DNA of 64,000 nt, taken from NCBI GenBank assembly GCA_007693745.1, contig REDA01000044.1, positions 1 to 64,000 on the forward strand, given 5' to 3'. The notes beneath the pieces are model-generated. The model saw only the letters and a list, made by a program, of their open reading frames with translations, had not been told where the DNA came from and did not search any database. Shown here piece by piece: positions 9,278 through 17,283 of the stretch. Every line of letters begins with the position of its first letter. Position 1 is the first letter of the stretch. Source of the stretch: Balneolaceae bacterium (GTDB lineage: Bacteria > Bacteroidota > Rhodothermia > Balneolales > Balneolaceae). The position numbers and the translations under genes were made by a program.

Positions 9278-9899
9278 GCTGAATCAGCTCCGGTCTGTTT
9301 TGGGATGGATCATTCACTTTTTTACTGACCCTCAGAACCGAGTAGTCTGTCAGCTGATAACCAGACCCCGATTTCTCCACCAGCTCCTTCACGGATATTT
9401 TAGCTGCTCTCCATTTCACATCATATTCTTCTGTGAGGAGCAGTGGCATTCTTTCGCTGACAGGATATATCAGTGGGTTGGAGTCCACTTCGATCATTGA
9501 AACAGAGGGGTGATTCCCCCGAAACAATATTGCTGCCACCCTCAGCAGTGGCTCCTGAAGCAGCCTCACAAAAAACGGATGCTCACTCTCCCGGCCTTTT
9601 TTCCAGATATAGTAGCCGTTGATCAGTACAACAGAGGGCTGGGCTATGCTGCGCCCGATGGAGTCCTCTGCCATCTCTGCCGTGACGGATGCTGCAGCCC
9701 CGCCTTTTTCGTCAGCCGCTCCCCATGGAATCATTTTCAACTGTGGCAACCCGTCATTCCGGGAGTTCAGTAATACAGGAAGTTCAGCAGATACTGACAG
9801 GTTATAGTGGGCGCTGCGCAATCCCTCATGCTCCTGCAAGCCAGGTATCAGCGTTCGAATCTCATTCTCATCAGAGTAAAAAACAACTCTATTTGTCAT
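9264..9899 (-). CDS. SRAP (YedK/HMCES)-like protein lacking catalytic residues
   Basis: SRAP proteins cross-link to abasic sites in ssDNA through Cys2, helped by a conserved Asn, Glu and His. This 211-residue protein follows the fold along its length. MTNRVVF aligns with the canonical MCGRFV start, HYNLSVSAELPVL with RYNVAPG, and IPWGAADEKGG with the WG loop. GYYIWKK aligns with GWFEWKK, PVSERMPLLL with IHDRRPLVL, and VSKKVNDPSQNRPELIQPI with the C-terminal VS...N...AELIQPV. In those alignments Cys2 becomes Thr, the Glu becomes Ile and the His becomes Ser, and no NAR-type Asn remains. The fold assignment is by motif order; loss of activity is inferred. It may still bind DNA. Confidence 0.75.
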   Translation of the reverse strand: MTNRVVFYSDENEIRTLIPGLQEHEGLRSAHYNLSVSAELPVLLNSRNDGLPQLKMIPWGAADEKGGAAASVTAEMAEDSIGRSIAQPSVVLINGYYIWKKGRESEHPFFVRLLQEPLLRVAAILFRGNHPSVSMIEVDSNPLIYPVSERMPLLLTEEYDVKWRAAKISVKELVEKSGSGYQLTDYSVLRVSKKVNDPSQNRPELIQPIPK

Positions 9900-10266
9900 A
9901 TATCGTTCAAAATTGAAATGGTGTTAAACCTGAAATTCAAAATAACGAAAGAAAACTAAAAAACAGGATTGCAAAAAAGCGTATCACTGCTTATTTATGA
10001 GGGGTCTGAAAATTGTTTCTGATTTTGAATCCGCAGCAATCATCAGATAAATATATTATAACAGCAGAATAGCCAATCCGTATATCCGGACAGTCTACTG
10101 ATCGGTAGTATATCACCCGATGAGTCCGGGTCAGAACTGATTGATATTTTGCAATATAATCCATGTGGACAGGCTGACATTGGCGATGTGGACGGAAGAG
10201 TGATTACCGTACCCGCAACAACTGTCCGGATAACTTGAAAATTTGAAAATTTGACGAGGTAACCCA
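9900..10266. other. Spacer between divergent SRAP-like and DEAD-box-like genes
   Basis: This 367-base gap has no complete gene. It must hold the promoters of both flanking genes, but I cannot pick out a convincing TTTG/TAnnTTTG pair. A start-less open frame at 10062-10238 is listed separately. Immediately before 10267 lies a short duplication (GAAAATTTGAAAATTTGA) and a GAGG sequence. Confidence 0.5.
10062..10238 (+). pseudogene. Possible 3' remnant of a decayed coding sequence
   Basis: A frame of 58 codons without an ATG runs from just after a TAA (10059-10061) to TGA at 10236-10238. Its translation looks protein-like near the end (GDVDGRVITVPATTVRIT), reminiscent of the C-terminal strand of a secreted enzyme. 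No homologue is recognised. An open frame of this length can arise by chance, so this is tentative. Confidence 0.2.
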
Positions 10267-11673
10267 TTGTCGTTTAATCAATTTCGGCTGAGTTCTGAAA
10301 TTTTGAAGGGATTGAAAGACACAAAAATTGATCATCCCACACCATTACAGAAAAAAATATTCAAGGCCGTACAAGAGAAAAAAGATCTTGTAATCAACAG
10401 TACTGCTGAAGAGAAACCTGAAATCGGTTATCTGCTTTCACTTCTGAATGACCTCTCCCGGTCGCAACGAAAGCAGGGAACACGCGCCATCATTCTTACA
10501 TCCGATCCCGAAAGGGTAACGGCTCTGGATGAGTGGATATGGGCGATCGGATATCATTCTGATACCGGTTCAGCCAAATTCACTGAAGAGGGCTCTTTGA
10601 AGCAACAGCTGAACGAGCTCTCTGCAGGCCCTGTCATCATCGTGGCCACCCCGGGGAGGCTTGCCGAGCTTCTGGAAAACGGTAAGATGATTTTCCGTGA
10701 AGTGCAGCAGATGATTGTAGACCGGGCCGAGCTTATCGATAACTGGAAGCAGGTCGAGGTTATTTCCAACAGAATTCTCGGAACCTGTCAGAGAATCTTC
10801 ATTGCAGCTAAAGACAGCAAGGTGCTGCGTGATGCTGAAAAACTTCTGCTTAAAGAACCGGAGCTGGTCACAACCCGGAAAAAAGATGCCGTACCTGAAC
10901 CCGAAACCAAACAGGACACCTCACCGGTTTTGAAAGAGATCACACAGTACTACATCAATGTGCCTCCCCGTGCAAAAATCACTACCCTGATGAATCATCT
11001 GGAAAATCACAGCTCCGATTCGGTAGTAATCTTCACCGCGTCTCGAAAGACGGCCGACCGGCTCTATAAAGTGCTCAGAAAAGCAGATAAAAGGGCGGTA
11101 AGTGTACACAAAGGGCTTGAGGAGAAGATCTTTGATGAACGTTTTGAACGATTTACTTCCGGAGATGTACAGAACCTGATTGCAGGAGAACTCTCCGCCG
11201 GGGAGCTGCCTCTTGAATTCGCGTCTCAGGTTGTCAATTACGATATCCCGGAAGAGGTGGAAGAGTACCGCCTGCGGGCAGACCTCATTGGCAGTGGTAA
11301 AGCTGCCCGAATTGTGAGTCTCGTCTCCCGCCAGGATCAGAAAGACATGAGTACAATCTCATCCTCACTGGGTCATGCACCCGAAGAGATTCCGCTGCCT
11401 AAAGCGGTTAAGAAAAAAATCACACCGGTCGAAAGTGAGAAAAAATCTCCCAAAGAACCAAAAGCCAAATCAGCAGGAAAACAGAAGACGGGAGGAAAAC
11501 CCCGGAACAAATCCTCAAGAAAGAGTTCAAAACCTGCGAACAGCGACACAAAACTCCGGCAGCTGCCACGTCCAACCTTTGATCAGCTGGAGGGCGGCCG
11601 CAGCGGAAAAAAAGAGAAAAAGGGTATTTTTGGATTCATCAAGGGTTTTTTTGGAGGGAATAGAGAGGAGTGA
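10267..11673 (+). CDS. DEAD-box-helicase-like protein with degenerate ATPase motifs
   Basis: The 468-residue protein has the two-RecA layout of DEAD-box RNA helicases: a Q-motif (F6, PTPLQ at 24-28), ATPGRL at 127-132, VVIFTASRKTADRL at 253-266 (motif IV) and VVNYDIPEEVEEYRLR at 322-337. The catalytic motifs are changed. Walker A reads NSTAEEKP (44-51) instead of AxTGSGKT, DEAD reads DRAE (152-155), SAT reads AAK (180-182), and the HRxGRxGR arginines are gone (LRADLIGSG, 336-344). A Lys-rich tail (about 388-440) ends in a Gly/Phe patch. The start is TTG at 10267, preceded by GAGG. It probably binds RNA or ribosomes without unwinding; that role is inferred. Confidence 0.8.
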   Translation: MSFNQFRLSSEILKGLKDTKIDHPTPLQKKIFKAVQEKKDLVINSTAEEKPEIGYLLSLLNDLSRSQRKQGTRAIILTSDPERVTALDEWIWAIGYHSDTGSAKFTEEGSLKQQLNELSAGPVIIVATPGRLAELLENGKMIFREVQQMIVDRAELIDNWKQVEVISNRILGTCQRIFIAAKDSKVLRDAEKLLLKEPELVTTRKKDAVPEPETKQDTSPVLKEITQYYINVPPRAKITTLMNHLENHSSDSVVIFTASRKTADRLYKVLRKADKRAVSVHKGLEEKIFDERFERFTSGDVQNLIAGELSAGELPLEFASQVVNYDIPEEVEEYRLRADLIGSGKAARIVSLVSRQDQKDMSTISSSLGHAPEEIPLPKAVKKKITPVESEKKSPKEPKAKSAGKQKTGGKPRNKSSRKSSKPANSDTKLRQLPRPTFDQLEGGRSGKKEKKGIFGFIKGFFGGNREE

Positions 11674-11933
11674 GGAACCGGCAAACTTGAAACCTCAACC
11701 TTAGTCCTCAACCTTTTTGCTTCAATTTCTCTATCTTTCACCCTTGCAGTAGCTATGAGGATTTATTAGTATATTTAACTGCATGCAGAATTTGTATTCA
11801 GCTGAAACAAAACGATCAGCAAGGATTTGAATACCAAGTGAATGAACAATACATGAGGAAATGATAACCGGAAACGGGTATAGCAATCTCTGTTTTCCGA
11901 ATCATCTCAGACCCAAACCAATGCGCACCGTTT

Positions 11934-13052
11934 ATGAAATTTAATGTATCCAGCAACGATCTGAATCAGGGACTTTCTGCAGTGATTGGGGCCGTCCCTT
12001 CAAAGGCAACCCTTCCGATTCTTGAAACCATCCTCTTTGAAAGCGAGGACTCCCGAATCAAAATCACGGCAACGGATCTCGAAATATACATTACTGAGTA
12101 TATCGAAGCCGATATCGAAGAAGAGGGCTCTGTAGCCATACCGGCCCGCCGGCTGCTCGAGACACTGCGGCAGCTGCCGAACATTCAGGTCTTTTTTGAG
12201 GTCGATTCCAGTCATAATGTGGAGTTTAAAACAGACAAAGGAAAATACAAACTGGTCGGTGAAGAAGCAGATGACTTTCCAAAAGTGCCTGATATGCAGA
12301 GCGGTACAATCCTCAATACCGAAACCGAACTAATCCAGAAAGCCGTAAACAAAACGATGTTTGCCGTTTCATCCGATGATCTGCGTCCTGCAATGATGGG
12401 GGTTTATTTTGATATCGGTGCCGGCGATTCCACTTTTGTAGCTACAGACGGCCACCGCCTGGTCAGGTATAAAAACAGCGATTTCAAATCTGACAAACCG
12501 CTCTCTTTCATTGTTCCGGACAAAGCTCTTAACCTCGTTTCCAAATCTTTGGACGGGGACGACTGTGAACTCACCGTTTCGGCCGAACACGCACGGTTCA
12601 GCAGTGGAAACACCACCGTCATCACCCGGCTGATCAACGAGCAATATCCGAATTATGAGTCTGTAATACCGCGCGACAATGAGAAGGTTCTGCTGGTGGA
12701 TAAGGCGCAGATCCTCTCTACCGTACGCAGGGTCTCTGTATTTTCAAGCTCCACTACAAGACAGATCCGCCTTCTGCTGCAGAAGGATAAACTGACGATC
12801 CGGGCCGAAGATCTGGATATGAGCAGCGAAGCCAAGGAGACGATCTCCTGCGATTACAACTCTGACGAGATGGAGATTGGATTCAATGCCCGTTATCTGG
12901 CCGATGTTCTGAGTAATGTGGATGGAGATGAAGCGCGTTTTGAATTTTCATCCCCCAACCGCGCCGGGATTGTCAAGCCAGCCGGTGAGAAAGAACATGA
13001 AACGATGCTGATGCTTGTGATGCCCGTGATGCTGAACAGTTACGGTGCGTAG
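11934..13052 (+). CDS. dnaN: DNA polymerase III sliding clamp (beta subunit)
   Basis: The beta clamp tethers DNA polymerase III to template and is a hub for repair proteins. The length (372 residues) and sequence fit: MKFNVSSNDL start, AVPSKATLPILETILFE (21-37), and the C-terminal ETMLMLVMPVML typical of the clamp tail. No dnaA lies upstream; the preceding gene is the DEAD-box-like protein, with a 260-base gap. It is followed after nine bases by the DUF62 gene, so the two are likely cotranscribed. Confidence 0.97.
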   Translation: MKFNVSSNDLNQGLSAVIGAVPSKATLPILETILFESEDSRIKITATDLEIYITEYIEADIEEEGSVAIPARRLLETLRQLPNIQVFFEVDSSHNVEFKTDKGKYKLVGEEADDFPKVPDMQSGTILNTETELIQKAVNKTMFAVSSDDLRPAMMGVYFDIGAGDSTFVATDGHRLVRYKNSDFKSDKPLSFIVPDKALNLVSKSLDGDDCELTVSAEHARFSSGNTTVITRLINEQYPNYESVIPRDNEKVLLVDKAQILSTVRRVSVFSSSTTRQIRLLLQKDKLTIRAEDLDMSSEAKETISCDYNSDEMEIGFNARYLADVLSNVDGDEARFEFSSPNRAGIVKPAGEKEHETMLMLVMPVMLNSYGA

Positions 13053-13061
13053 AGCGGAGGC

Positions 13062-13859
13062 ATGACCACCCGTCCCATTATTACACTGACCACCGATTTT
13101 GGCACCAGTGATCACTATGTAAGCTCGATGAAAGCGGTCATCCTTGGAATTAATCCGGATGTGCGAATCATCGATATCTCACACGACATCCCTCCACAGG
13201 ATGTGATGGCTGGCGCCTGGGTGGTCCGGAACGCCTCCATGCTCTTTCCACCCGAAACCATCCATGTGGTCGTGGTTGATCCCGGAGTTGGCACCAACCG
13301 AACTCCGGTTGCCATTCGTATCAAGGACCAGCTCTTTGTGGGTCCGGATAACGGCATCTTCTCTCTTATCGGTGAAGACTTTGAATATCAGGCTATCCAT
13401 CTCAACCGGGAAGCATTCTGGCGAGATGAACGATCCAACACCTTTCATGGGCGGGATATTTTTGCGCCGGTAGCCGCTCATCTTTCGGGTGGAACACCCT
13501 TGCATGAACTCGGTTCACCGATTCTTAAGCTGGTTACTTTTCGCTGGGCTGTTCCAATTGCCGACAGAGACGGAATTCAGGGGTGGATTGTGCATATCGA
13601 CCGTTTTGGAAATTTGATTTCCAACATCTCGGAGAAGATGATCAGGGATCATGTGGATCAGGGGCGGACATTCCGCATCTATGTTGGAAACACAATACTT
13701 GATACCATACATACTACCTTTGCTTCGGTTCCCGACGGTGAACCGGTTGGATACATCGGCAGTACCGGCAAACTGGAAGTTGCCATCAACAGGGGTAACG
13801 CAAGGGAAATGCTCGGTGTCGAAAAGGGGGCTCAGATCTCCATCATCCTGCAAAGATAG
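13062..13859 (+). CDS. SAM hydroxide adenosyltransferase (SAM hydrolase, DUF62)
   Basis: Family members hydrolyse S-adenosylmethionine to adenosine and methionine and share the fold of fluorinase/chlorinase. The 265-residue protein retains the Asp-Arg-His triad of DUF62 hydrolases: Asp73 and Arg80 in DPGVGTNR (73-80) and His129 in FHGRDIFAP. ITLTTDFG at residues 7-14 is the N-terminal signature. No halogenase-specific insertion is evident. Its start lies 9 bases after dnaN, implying one transcript. Confidence 0.92.
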   Translation: MTTRPIITLTTDFGTSDHYVSSMKAVILGINPDVRIIDISHDIPPQDVMAGAWVVRNASMLFPPETIHVVVVDPGVGTNRTPVAIRIKDQLFVGPDNGIFSLIGEDFEYQAIHLNREAFWRDERSNTFHGRDIFAPVAAHLSGGTPLHELGSPILKLVTFRWAVPIADRDGIQGWIVHIDRFGNLISNISEKMIRDHVDQGRTFRIYVGNTILDTIHTTFASVPDGEPVGYIGSTGKLEVAINRGNAREMLGVEKGAQISIILQR

Positions 13860-13988
13860 CGTAACATCCTCAGCCATACCTCCGTATGTATAGATGAACG
13901 ATTGCCACCGGTGCCGTTGTTGTTTCGATTCGCTCTTGATTCCGTCAAGTCACTTTGGGCTTGAAATCAAACCGTAAAACTAAACCAT

Positions 13989-14792
13989 ATGAACCTGCGC
14001 ATCCGATCACCACTTCACGAAGATCAGTCGCTGACCCTGCCGGCCGAAATGGCAGAACTCTCTGTCTCTTTTAATGGCAGCGTCTGTTCGGAAATGGGGG
14101 ATGAGTATGCGATAAAAAACAATATTGCGGATCTTCTTACGCGGGACAACCGCTATACCATTGCACAGAGTACCAACCACTGGAAGATCACAGCTGCCGT
14201 CTATGAAGACATCTGGCGGGTTCGCTCTCTTTCCCTGCTCTCCGGAGAACTCTTCCCGATCGAAAAAGAGAAACAACTGCTCAGGAAATGGATGGAACCC
14301 GTGCCCGGAAACCTCTATCTCGATGTGGGTTGTTCTACCGCACTCTATGGCCGTACCATCAAAAAAAATGAACCCGGCTGTCATGTCGTTGCTCTCGATT
14401 TCTCCCTTGCCATGCTGCAGGAGGCAAGGCTCAAGGCAGAGGCGTCAGAAGTCAGTCTTTTTCTGGTACGCGCCGATGCACGCGAGATGCCTTTCTACGC
14501 AAATACCTTCGACGGACTTATGATGGGAGGCACCCTCAATGAGCTGAGTGATGAAATGAAAGTGCTGTACGAATGCCGAAGGGTCCTGAAAAAAGATGGC
14601 GTCTTTTTTATGATGCACCTCATCGAGTCGGAAACCTGGTACGGACGCGTTCTGCAGAACTCTGCACAGTGGAGCGGTATTCAATTCTGGACTCTTAGCG
14701 AAAGCAATGCGCTATTCGAGCGGGCCGGGTTCCGGATTGCCGATCAGTTCACAAAAGGCATCGTCTGCTTCACAAAGCTGGTCGTGAGTTAA
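13989..14792 (+). CDS. Class I SAM-dependent methyltransferase
   Basis: A Rossmann methyltransferase of 267 residues. Motif I is LYLDVGCSTALYG (about 113-125), motif II/III is VVALDFSLAMLQEA, and the motif-IV region has ADAREMPFYANTFDGLMMGG. The first 60 residues include NNIADLLT, resembling the short Trm112-like segment seen before many UbiE/arsM-like methyltransferases, but lack zinc cysteines. The substrate is not identifiable. It may be cotranscribed with dnaN-DUF62, although a 129-base gap separates them. Confidence 0.8.
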   Translation: MNLRIRSPLHEDQSLTLPAEMAELSVSFNGSVCSEMGDEYAIKNNIADLLTRDNRYTIAQSTNHWKITAAVYEDIWRVRSLSLLSGELFPIEKEKQLLRKWMEPVPGNLYLDVGCSTALYGRTIKKNEPGCHVVALDFSLAMLQEARLKAEASEVSLFLVRADAREMPFYANTFDGLMMGGTLNELSDEMKVLYECRRVLKKDGVFFMMHLIESETWYGRVLQNSAQWSGIQFWTLSESNALFERAGFRIADQFTKGIVCFTKLVVS

Positions 14793-14883
14793 GGTTACGG
14801 GTTTCTTGTTTGTTGTTTCTGGCTGCGCTCCAGCTTTTCGCTTCGCGGTTCTACGCTGCGCTCCGAATCACTTTTTCCCAAAC

Positions 14884-16068
14884 CTATCCCGGTCCACCCA
14901 TCAGGGGTTCATTGACAGCACGGATACTGGCGTTGGGGAGTCCCTCCGGATTCTGCTTCTTGCTCATCTCCAGGGCATCGATCACAATCCGAAGATGCAT
15001 TTCCTTCGATTTTTCATAGAAACTTTGGGCTGCACCACTTAATTTCGGTTTGCCGTGCAGCGGCTTATCGCTAACGCAAAGGAGTGTGGCAAAAGGTACA
15101 CGGTATCGGTAGCCGTTTGTCGCCACCGTTGCCGATTCCATATCAATGGCCACACTGCGGCTTACGTGGATATCCTGAACGGTACGCTTCATCATAAACT
15201 CCCAGTTCCGGTTCGCCGTGGTATAGACCGTGCCCAGCCTGTACTTCAGGCTGTTTTTGTCCAGAATCTCCTTCAAAAAGACATTCAGCATGTGATTCGG
15301 GGTAATCGGTATGTTGAGCGGCAGCAGCTCATCCAGAATCCCGTCGGCCCGCATAAACCCTGTAGCCAGGACAAAATCCCCGATTTCCTGATGATTACGC
15401 AAACCGCCGCAATGCCCCACCATCACCATGGCATCGGGACGCAGCACAGCCACATGGTCTGAGATCGTTTTCGCATTGGAGGGACCCACTCCAATATTCA
15501 CAAGGGTAAACCCTTTATTGTCAGGCAGCTTATGGTGATAGGCCGGCATCTGCACCGCCCTCGCCGGCTTTACACAGTCCGGGTAAAGATTATGAAAAAC
15601 TTCCACGTGCATATCGTAGTTGGTAAAAAGAATATAACGCTGGAAATCCTCCGGCCGGGTTCCCGTATAGTGTTCCAGACGGTTGAGTGAGATGTCAATC
15701 CGCTCCGGAGTAAACAGAAACAGTTTTTTCTGCGTGATATCCCATTCATCCTCATCAGCACTTTCAAAGAGCAGCGGATCGTTCAGCTGCACCCTGGGCC
15801 TCGAAGGAAAGATTCGCAGCTCAGCTTTTTTGGTCAGCAGCCGGCGCAGTTCTCTTTTGAGATACCACCGATAGGCTGAAGGAACTGCGATTTCACCGGT
15901 AATAATGGGGTTATGCTCCGACCAGGATCGCTTTACCATCAGCTTTGGATAGTCGCCCTCGCTGTAGATGCTTTCCATCAGATCACACGCCTCCTCCACA
16001 ATTGCATCTAATTCCGTATCATTTGAAAAAGAATCGGGCGTAATGTCCATTCGTTGATTTATACTCAT
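14884..16068 (-). CDS. amn: AMP nucleosidase
   Basis: Amn hydrolyses AMP to adenine and ribose 5-phosphate and so adjusts adenylate pools. The 394 residues show the N-terminal AMP-nucleosidase domain (KRSWSEHNPIITGEI near 45-60) and the C-terminal phosphorylase-type domain with VNIGVGPSNAKTI, MVGHCGGLRN, and VAIDMESATVATNG (about 310-323), the nucleosidase signature. The start used gives MSINQRMD; Met7 is an alternative. Its 5' end lies only 12 bases from the Nudix gene on the other strand. The downstream spacer carries filler repeats. Confidence 0.93.
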   Translation of the reverse strand: MSINQRMDITPDSFSNDTELDAIVEEACDLMESIYSEGDYPKLMVKRSWSEHNPIITGEIAVPSAYRWYLKRELRRLLTKKAELRIFPSRPRVQLNDPLLFESADEDEWDITQKKLFLFTPERIDISLNRLEHYTGTRPEDFQRYILFTNYDMHVEVFHNLYPDCVKPARAVQMPAYHHKLPDNKGFTLVNIGVGPSNAKTISDHVAVLRPDAMVMVGHCGGLRNHQEIGDFVLATGFMRADGILDELLPLNIPITPNHMLNVFLKEILDKNSLKYRLGTVYTTANRNWEFMMKRTVQDIHVSRSVAIDMESATVATNGYRYRVPFATLLCVSDKPLHGKPKLSGAAQSFYEKSKEMHLRIVIDALEMSKKQNPEGLPNASIRAVNEPLMGGPG

Positions 16069-16080
16069 TGTCTGTTATCT

Positions 16081-16653
16081 ATGTCAAACTCATTTCAATT
16101 TACCAAATCCCGCTGGGACGTCCTGCAAGATAAGAAAGTCTTTGAAACTCCCGTCTTTTCCCTGCATCAAATCGATCTGATCCCCGAAAACAGGGATAAA
16201 ACCGTACCGTTTTATGTACTGAAAGCTCCTGAATGGATCAATGTGATTGCACTTACTGCAGATGAGCAGATCGTGCTGGTAGAACAGTACCGGGCCGGGA
16301 TCGACGCTCCTTCGGTTGAAATACCCGGCGGCATGACCGATCCCGGTGAAGATCCTCTGACGGCTGCGAAGCGGGAGCTCCTTGAAGAGACTGGTTATAG
16401 CTCCGGCCACTGGACAAAAATCGGAATTACCAGTTCTAATCCTGCAATTCTCTCCAACTATACCCATCTCTATCTGGCTGAATCGTGTGAGCAGACAGCA
16501 GAACAGATGACTGACGGGAATGAAGATATCGCTGTTCATCTCCTTCCTTTTTCTCACTTTCTGGATTTGATCCGTGATGGAACCGTTCATCATGCGATCG
16601 TGCTGGCGGCAGTCAGCCACTATCTTCTCTACAGAGAAAGAGAGAGCTTCTGA
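16081..16653 (+). CDS. Nudix hydrolase, ADP-ribose pyrophosphatase type
   Basis: The Nudix box is intact: GGMTDPGEDPLTAAKREL followed by LEETGY, matching Gx5Ex7REUxEExGU. N-terminal strands with VIALTADEQIVLVEQYRAGID and EIPGG are typical of ADP-ribose/NDP-sugar hydrolases. I chose the ATG at 16081 (MSNSFQF, 190 residues) rather than 16054, because the longer frame would overlap the divergent amn gene. ADP-ribose is the probable substrate but is not proven. Pairing with Amn hints at nucleotide-salvage housekeeping. Confidence 0.88.
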   Translation: MSNSFQFTKSRWDVLQDKKVFETPVFSLHQIDLIPENRDKTVPFYVLKAPEWINVIALTADEQIVLVEQYRAGIDAPSVEIPGGMTDPGEDPLTAAKRELLEETGYSSGHWTKIGITSSNPAILSNYTHLYLAESCEQTAEQMTDGNEDIAVHLLPFSHFLDLIRDGTVHHAIVLAAVSHYLLYRERESF

Positions 16654-16800
16654 TTGAGCTGTGAGGAGTTACAGCAGAGATTGGAGTTGTTCTGTTTCTC
16701 CTTTATTGCGTATAATGGCAAACTGTATTGCATTTTATTAGAACGAAACAGACTGTTCATTCGGTTATAGTACCCCAACCGAAACTAAATTCACGATACG

Positions 16801-17274
16801 ATGATAGAGACCGGAACCAAAATCGATACCTCCTTTACGTTGAACGTAGTACATAACGGTGAGGAAAAAGAAGTCCCTTTTTCTGAACTGCTGAACCGTC
16901 CGGCGATCGTTTCCGTCTACATGCGCAACAATACCGGCGGATGCGACAAGCAGAACAGCAGCCTGGCCGAACATGCCTCCTGGTTTGATGAGAAAGGATA
17001 TAATCTTATTGCCATCAGCAAGGACAGCTGCGGATCCCACAAAAAATATGCGGAGAAAATGAACATTCCCTACACGCTGGCATCGGATCCTGATTTTGCA
17101 TTTTCCAAAGCCACGGACTCCATTGTTGAGAAAAAAATGTACGGCAAAACATTTGATGCCCCCTCCCGTTCCGCATTTGTGATTGCAACCGACGGCACCA
17201 TTCTGGGCATTATCGAAAAAATTGATACCAAGGCTCATGCTGAAGAACTGAAAGAGCTTATTGAAACCCTTTAA
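16801..17274 (+). CDS. Bcp/PrxQ-type peroxiredoxin
   Basis: A thiol peroxidase of the AhpC/TSA superfamily, 157 residues. Strands VSVYMRNNTGGC hold the peroxidatic Cys48, preceded by Thr45 as in the TxxC site. The usual Pro of PxxxTxxC is replaced by Asn. ISKDSCGSHKKYAEKMNIPY follows the Bcp pattern but has Cys77 where many members have Val; this might be the resolving cysteine. The segment SRSAFVIATDGTI is typical. No signal peptide. It lies nine bases before topA, likely one operon. Confidence 0.85.
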   Translation: MIETGTKIDTSFTLNVVHNGEEKEVPFSELLNRPAIVSVYMRNNTGGCDKQNSSLAEHASWFDEKGYNLIAISKDSCGSHKKYAEKMNIPYTLASDPDFAFSKATDSIVEKKMYGKTFDAPSRSAFVIATDGTILGIIEKIDTKAHAEELKELIETL

Positions 17275-17283
17275 AAGCAGTGT

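Noticed and set aside
9840-9870. T-loop-like GTTCGAATC sequence suggesting a tRNA
   Set aside because: It lies inside the SRAP-like gene and lacks the acceptor and anticodon stems.
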